From CAZTLI01 sp964614375 (GTDB lineage Bacteria > Chloroflexota > Anaerolineae > Aggregatilineales > Phototrophicaceae), in NCBI GenBank assembly GCA_964614375.1, contig CAZTLI010000184.1, positions 1 to 9,742 of the forward strand: 9,742 nucleotides of DNA, written 5' to 3'. A program made the translations under genes and the position numbers. The stretch's first letter is position 1. Every line of letters begins with the position of its first letter. The notes under the pieces were generated by a model. That model was given only the letters and a program-made list of their open reading frames with translations. It did not search any database and had not been told where the DNA came from. Shown one piece after another: positions 5,489 to 9,742 of this stretch.

Positions 5489-7741
5489 TTACCCCTCAAC
5501 CGATACCTCAACCCCATCCACAATCGCCGCGAATTTCAGCCCTTCGTCTTTCCGGCGGCTGCGGCTTACGCGGACTTCGGTACCGGGTGAAGGATTAGCT
5601 TTCAGCAAGAAATCGGCCAGGGGTTCGCGCACACTACGACGGATAATACGACGCAGCGGTCGCGCACCATATTCTGGCTCATCATTTTGTTCCAGCAACC
5701 ATTTTTCTGCGCCAGATGTAAACTGGAGGTCGATGCCACGCTCTGCAATGAGTTTTTGCTCCTTTTTGAGCAGCAACTTCAGAATATCTGCTAGATTCTC
5801 AGCCGACAGCGCATTGAACATAATCACTTCGTCAAGGCGATTGATGAACTCAGGCCGGAAGAAATCAATCATTTCATCCATGACTTCTTCGCGGATTTCG
5901 TCATTAATTACGGGCACAGCCAGATAAATCGAACCAATGTTGCTGGTCATGATAATGACCGATTCGCTAAACTGCGTCGTATTACCACGCCCATCCGTCA
6001 GCCGCCCTTCCTCAAACACCTGCAAAAGCAAGTCCATAATACGAGGATGCGCTTTTTCGACCTCATCGAGCAAAATGATTTGATAGGGTTGGCGCTTGAT
6101 GGCTTCGGTCAATTGCCCGCCCGCTTCACTATCCACATAACCACTGGGCGAACCAATCAGACGGTTGACGCTGGACTCGTCTTTGAATTCACTCATGTCC
6201 AGCGGCAAAATGTTATCCTCACTGCCAAACATGAATTCCGCCAGTGCTTTTGCCAATTCGGTCTTACCAACGCCCGTTGGCCCAAGGAACAGAAATGCAC
6301 CGATAGGTCGTTTCGGGTCTTTCAAACCCACACGCGCCGTCTTGATCGCGCGACTGACAGATAATACGGCTTCATCCTGACCAATGAGCCGTTCTTTGAT
6401 GTGTTCAACCATGCTGGCATAACGGGCACGTTCATCTTCGCCCAGTTTATTCACCGGGATTCCCGTCATCTGGCTAGCGGTGAGTGTCACATCTTCGGAA
6501 TCCAGGACTTCATCTTTCAGTTTTGGACGAAATGCCAGATGCTGCTGTTGACTCATATTGACCATCGCCGCAGTCCGATGCAAGAGATATTCTGCGCTGC
6601 ATGGCAGTGGTTCGGTTGTTAGATAGCGTTTTGCCAGCTTTCCAGACAATTCGAGGGCTTCATCCGTGACTTCTAAGTCATAGTCTGCTTCAACCTGCGA
6701 TTTGAGGATTTTGAGGATTTCTATCGTTTCCTCGACAGACGGTTCAGGGACACGCACAATCTGACTGTTTTCAGTAATCGCGCTCACACTGGCAAGCCGC
6801 TGATTGTATTCCAGCTCTGTCGTAGAGGAGATGATGACGGGATTATCCGACAAAAAGGCTTTCTGGATAATCGGTGTGGACTTGCTGAATTCGGCCTTGA
6901 TAGGCCCGCCGAAAAAACGATGCAAATGCGGAATGAACAAAATCCCGCCTTCGGACTTGCTCATGCCAGCGCGAACGGCTTGCTGGTCGTTATCGAGCAG
7001 CGCAACTTCATCGACTTGTACCAGACTCGACAATCCGGCAGGGCCTTTACCTTCCGCCATAAGCAGCGCCAGACTATACGCCAACGTGCGTTTGCCTACG
7101 CCATCTGGCCCCATTAAGATGATATGCCGGTTGACGGCCTGCGTGAGGATGTTAATCATTTCCCGCAGCAAATCTTCACGGAAATAAACCGGACGCAAAT
7201 TGCCACGCGCCGCACTCTTCACATGGTCTTGCGTCGTGCCACTGCTGCGTTTGATTGGCAGTACCTGACTCGAATCGCTCACGATGTCTTTAATCGATTT
7301 AGGTGTAATGCCATACTGCCGGAGTATGCCACTGGTACTCATACTGCTTTCGGTCAACACTGTGAGCACATGGTCAGTATCAATTCGCACCTCGTGCATC
7401 GCATTCGCCACACTCAGCGCATCATCCAGCAAGATAATCGTCTGACGACCTAATCCCACCGCATTATTACCCGGCGCGACGTATTCCAGATTGCCATTGC
7501 GGTCGCGACGGCTCTGTATCGCCCGCACAACCTGATGATCCAGTTCGGCTAAATCTAAGCCGCGCGTATTGACAAACGCATCTAGCAAACGCCTTGCAGC
7601 GGTCTGTGGACGGCGAATCATCGCCAGCAGCACCAGTTCCGGCATTATAGTTGTATGCCGATACTCCCGCATGAGGTCAACGGCGTCGTTCATAATTTTC
7701 GCCTGATCTTTGGAAAGTAAATCGGGATTGAGTGTTGCCAT
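5489..7741 (-). CDS. Clp-type AAA+ ATPase with degenerate first ATPase ring
   Basis: The protein (750 residues) has the layout of ClpA/ClpC unfoldases. A double Clp-N repeat occupies about 1-155. A first AAA+ module (about 185-395) has lost its catalytic signatures: Walker A GPDGVGKR (211-218) has Arg where Ser/Thr binds Mg, Walker B ILFIPH (267-272) has Pro-His instead of Asp-Glu, and the arginine fingers and the KYRG pore loop are absent. The second module is intact: GPTGVGKT (487-494), IILLDE (555-560), TSN (599-601), arginine finger INR (633-635) and sensor 2 GAR (692-694). No coiled-coil middle domain is present, and no IGL/IGF-like ClpP-docking tripeptide lies between TSN and FRPEF. The ATG at 7741 has only a weak, distant AGGG. 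It would work as a hexameric protein remodeller powered by ring two. No CIRCE or CtsR box was seen upstream. Family membership is secure; calling it ClpC or ClpA is not. Confidence 0.93.
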   Translation of the reverse strand: MATLNPDLLSKDQAKIMNDAVDLMREYRHTTIMPELVLLAMIRRPQTAARRLLDAFVNTRGLDLAELDHQVVRAIQSRRDRNGNLEYVAPGNNAVGLGRQTIILLDDALSVANAMHEVRIDTDHVLTVLTESSMSTSGILRQYGITPKSIKDIVSDSSQVLPIKRSSGTTQDHVKSAARGNLRPVYFREDLLREMINILTQAVNRHIILMGPDGVGKRTLAYSLALLMAEGKGPAGLSSLVQVDEVALLDNDQQAVRAGMSKSEGGILFIPHLHRFFGGPIKAEFSKSTPIIQKAFLSDNPVIISSTTELEYNQRLASVSAITENSQIVRVPEPSVEETIEILKILKSQVEADYDLEVTDEALELSGKLAKRYLTTEPLPCSAEYLLHRTAAMVNMSQQQHLAFRPKLKDEVLDSEDVTLTASQMTGIPVNKLGEDERARYASMVEHIKERLIGQDEAVLSVSRAIKTARVGLKDPKRPIGAFLFLGPTGVGKTELAKALAEFMFGSEDNILPLDMSEFKDESSVNRLIGSPSGYVDSEAGGQLTEAIKRQPYQIILLDEVEKAHPRIMDLLLQVFEEGRLTDGRGNTTQFSESVIIMTSNIGSIYLAVPVINDEIREEVMDEMIDFFRPEFINRLDEVIMFNALSAENLADILKLLLKKEQKLIAERGIDLQFTSGAEKWLLEQNDEPEYGARPLRRIIRRSVREPLADFLLKANPSPGTEVRVSRSRRKDEGLKFAAIVDGVEVSVEG

Positions 7742-7875
7742 TAGTCTATTCGTCCCTGTGCGCTATATAACCATCGCAATCATAATCACAGCTAATCCGC
7801 AGTCATGCTGTCCTGTGAGCCGACTTATATATACAACAAATTGTGCTCATTAAAACATACGAACATCAATGTAGC

Positions 7876-7881
7876 ATTATA
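7876..7881 (-). promoter_or_regulatory. Possible -10 element upstream of the Clp-like gene
   Basis: A perfect TATAAT lies on the minus strand about 135 bp before the ATG at 7741. The 17-bp position upstream (ATGTGG) is a poor -35, so an activator would be needed. A second candidate is TATATA at 7828-7833, with TTTTAA 16 bp upstream. Neither is convincing alone. Confidence 0.3.
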
Positions 7882-7905
7882 GAATTGGGCGTTTTAAACC
7901 ACATG

Positions 7906-7931
7906 TATGGTACACAACCCATATTGTACAC
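7906..7931. repeat. Short dyad and direct repeats in the 7742-7940 spacer
   Basis: TATGG (7906-7910) and CCATA (7919-7923) form an inverted repeat around 8 bp, and GTACAC occurs twice (7910-7915 and 7926-7931), 16 bp apart. They sit upstream of the TATAAT at 7876. They could be a regulator site, but such short repeats can arise by chance. The rest of this 199-bp spacer is AT-rich, with no gene or RNA that I can recognise. Confidence 0.3.
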
Positions 7932-7940
7932 CGAACTGAT

Positions 7941-9611
7941 TTAATTCGGAGTCACCAGTCCAGTTCCCGCCGGAAATTGTGGGGAAATCGTAACAGGTAG
8001 TCGCCCCATTGCCGTATTTTGCCCGAACAACACACCGCAACTGACCGGAATCGCCTGTGGCAATGGACTATATGTTGCGATGTAGGTCGATATATCTGGA
8101 AAGGTCAACACATCATAGGGTGACCACAGCGCCACGACGATAGTGCGTTCACGCGATAGGGATTGCACCAGCCTTTGTTGGGCGCGGTCATCTATGGCAT
8201 TGAGTGTGAAAACCACTGTCACATCCACCTGTGACGACACATTGGCTGCCCAATCAATCTCATCCTGTGTCGGTGACTGTGATACCCCAACAAAGCGCAT
8301 TGTCTCGGCATACGCGCGGCACGCCTGCCGAATCGACGGTCTGGTAGCGGGATAAATCAGGGCGATGGATTGTGTGTCGGACAGTGGAATCAGACCATTA
8401 TCAAAAACCAGTGTTGTCCCTCTCTGAAACATTTCATCGACGATAGTCGTGTGCTCTGCCATACCAACCCGAACATCGGCAGTCGAGGGGTCTAATGGCT
8501 GCCAATCGAGCAAGCCATAGTCCGCTTTCGTCTCTAATATGCGTCGTACCGATTCGTCAATTCGACTTTCAGCAATTTCGCCGCTGCGAACCGCGTTCAC
8601 CACTGTTTGCACAGCGTCGCTCATCACCTCAATACTCACATGCGCGCCGATTGTGATGATGTCATTCCCGGCTTGAATCGCCATGATAGACGCTTGCCCC
8701 ATTGTATATGTCGTATCAATCGCGTCCATGTCGAGCGCATCGGTCATGATGAGGCCGTCATAGCCCATTTCATCCCGTAACAATCCAGTCACGATTCGAT
8801 GCGAAAGTGAAGCTGGCATATTGGTTTGTGGTTCTAACGCCGGAAACCAGATATGGGCGGTCATCATCACGCCAACATCAGCATCAATCGCCACACGAAA
8901 AGGCATGAGTTCAACTGTATATAATCGCGCAGAGTCGTGTGTCACGACAGGTAGGCCAAGATGTGAGTCAGAATCAGTATCGCCATGACCGGGAAAATGT
9001 TTCGCTGTCGCCAGCACGCCACCAGCTTGCATCCCGCGTATGACAGCACTCAATATCGGCGCGACCATAGCGCCGTCTGTCCCAAAGGAGCGCCGACCAA
9101 TAATTGGATTTAATGGATTGGTATTCAAATCTGCCACTGGTGCGAGATTCATCGTGATTCCGACTGCGCGCAATTCCTGCGCCAGCGCGCCCCCCACTCT
9201 ATACGCAAGGTCTACGTTACTCGTTGCAGTCAGCAGCATTGGCACAGGCCACGTCGTAAAGCCGTCTTCAAGATGCGCGATAATCCCACCCTCTTGATCG
9301 ACAGCGATTAACAGGGGTATGCCGCCTGCCTCAAGCATCGTCTGTTGATAGCTGTTGGTCAGGCGTGTGACCGCCGCCGGTGTACCCACATTGCGCGCGA
9401 ACAAGACCACTGCACCCGGCTGCCAGGTCTGCAAAAAATCTCGCTCTACGTCTAATAGCTCAGTGCTATAAAAACTCACCATGAACATCTGCGCGACTTT
9501 TTGCTCTAACGTCATGCCCGCCAGAATGGTATCGACTCGCGAATCCTGCGCGGCAGCGGGCGATAGAATCAGTAAAAGCAACAAACCGAGTATGTAATTC
9601 CGAACCTGCAT
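7941..9611 (-). CDS. nagZ: Secreted GH3 beta-N-acetylhexosaminidase (NagZ-like)
   Basis: The protein (556 residues) is a glycoside hydrolase family 3 enzyme that would remove terminal N-acetylglucosamine from muropeptides or chitooligosaccharides. It starts with a signal peptide: a short basic start, a leucine-rich core (about 8-16) and SPAAA-QD as the likely cleavage site near 21/22. There is no lipobox cysteine. The NagZ hallmark KHFPGHGDTDSDSH (204-217) carries the Asp215/His217 acid-base pair, and TDALDM (290-295) supplies the nucleophile Asp291. VDQEGG (104-109) and IGRRSF (171-176) are substrate-loop motifs. Residues of about 380-556 form a C-terminal GH3 domain ending GRLPVTI, as in the long Bacillus-type enzymes and unlike the short cytoplasmic E. 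coli one. The usual EGGRVxR reads EGGIIAH here. The ATG at 9611 has no clear ribosome site but lies 5 nt after the preceding stop, so coupled translation is likely. Confidence 0.92.
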   Translation of the reverse strand: MQVRNYILGLLLLLILSPAAAQDSRVDTILAGMTLEQKVAQMFMVSFYSTELLDVERDFLQTWQPGAVVLFARNVGTPAAVTRLTNSYQQTMLEAGGIPLLIAVDQEGGIIAHLEDGFTTWPVPMLLTATSNVDLAYRVGGALAQELRAVGITMNLAPVADLNTNPLNPIIGRRSFGTDGAMVAPILSAVIRGMQAGGVLATAKHFPGHGDTDSDSHLGLPVVTHDSARLYTVELMPFRVAIDADVGVMMTAHIWFPALEPQTNMPASLSHRIVTGLLRDEMGYDGLIMTDALDMDAIDTTYTMGQASIMAIQAGNDIITIGAHVSIEVMSDAVQTVVNAVRSGEIAESRIDESVRRILETKADYGLLDWQPLDPSTADVRVGMAEHTTIVDEMFQRGTTLVFDNGLIPLSDTQSIALIYPATRPSIRQACRAYAETMRFVGVSQSPTQDEIDWAANVSSQVDVTVVFTLNAIDDRAQQRLVQSLSRERTIVVALWSPYDVLTFPDISTYIATYSPLPQAIPVSCGVLFGQNTAMGRLPVTISPQFPAGTGLVTPN

Positions 9612-9616
9612 TGAGG

Positions 9617-9742
9617 CTAAAATCCATTTTTCTGGATGAACATGAACAAGAGGAAATTCTCACGTTCGTCATCGGTCATCGGGCGCGGACGAGCGCGGTC
9701 TTCAATGATGCCAGTGAATAGGTCAACAGTCACGACCTGTCC
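9617..9742 (-). CDS. C-terminal end of an unidentified gene
   Basis: A frame open from the window edge to a TAG at 9617-9619 encodes 41 residues beginning GQVVTVDLFTGIIEDR and ending FIQKNGF. It abuts the NagZ-like gene with a 5-nt gap, which suggests one operon. The pattern G-x-x-V-x-VDL-x-x-G-x-I, a linker, then FLL and a late Gly recalls the C-terminus of LeuD-type swivel proteins (3-isopropylmalate dehydratase small subunit). Forty residues are too few to claim this. Confidence 0.6.
   Translation of the reverse strand, partial: GQVVTVDLFTGIIEDRARPRPMTDDERENFLLFMFIQKNGF

Noticed and set aside
7742..7940. Heat-shock operators (CIRCE, CtsR box) ahead of the Clp-like gene
   Set aside because: Neither the TTAGCACTC inverted repeat nor tandem GGTCAAA-like heptads are present.
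7931..7949. Hairpin CCGAA/TTCGG around the NagZ stop codon
   Set aside because: A 5-bp stem with a 9-nt loop and no U-tract after it; too weak to call.
1..9742. Phage-defence, CRISPR, transposon or toxin-antitoxin system
   Set aside because: There are no repeat arrays, transposase, nuclease or toxin-like small gene pairs; the Clp-like ATPase alone does not indicate a defence system.

Overview
The window comes from a bacterial chromosome of roughly balanced base composition. Every supported gene lies on the minus strand, so transcription runs from base 9742 towards base 1. Nothing in the sequence names the organism. The mix of genes (a secreted two-domain NagZ-type glycosidase, a ClpA/ClpC-type ATPase, a bifunctional-type phosphohexomutase, GTG and TTG starts beside good Shine-Dalgarno sites) suggests an environmental bacterium, perhaps Chloroflexota. 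That placement is a low-confidence inference. No mobile element, CRISPR array, tRNA or rRNA was seen.

Layout in transcription order: (1) the last 41 codons of an unidentified gene (9617-9742), followed after 5 nt by a secreted GH3 beta-N-acetylhexosaminidase (7941-9611). (2) A 199-bp spacer with a possible promoter and short repeats. (3) A two-ring Clp-type AAA+ ATPase (5489-7741) whose first ATPase ring has lost its catalytic signatures while the second keeps them. (4) An unrecognised 200-residue protein (4764-5366), whose stop codon lies inside a rho-independent terminator. (5) A phosphomannomutase/phosphoglucomutase (3276-4688) with a promoter of its own and a strong terminator. (6) A tight three-gene operon: a GNAT acetyltransferase resembling streptothricin acetyltransferases (2654-3220), a SAM methyltransferase (1942-2646) and a cysteine-type sulfatase (453-1937). 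(7) A 150-bp spacer with a good promoter and a perfect 12-bp palindrome, leading into a hypothetical gene cut by the window edge (1-302).

The genes do not form one obvious pathway. NagZ would act on cell-wall muropeptides or external chitooligosaccharides, and the phosphohexomutase supplies sugar phosphates for envelope polysaccharides. The Clp-type protein would be an unfoldase or remodeller driven by one ring. The acetyltransferase-methyltransferase-sulfatase operon looks like a small-molecule modification or resistance cassette, but its substrate cannot be read from sequence. The most unusual item is the Clp-like protein with a degenerate first ring. The altered active-site loop of the phosphohexomutase and the terminators placed against coding sequence come next. 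I did not find a clearly new multi-gene system.
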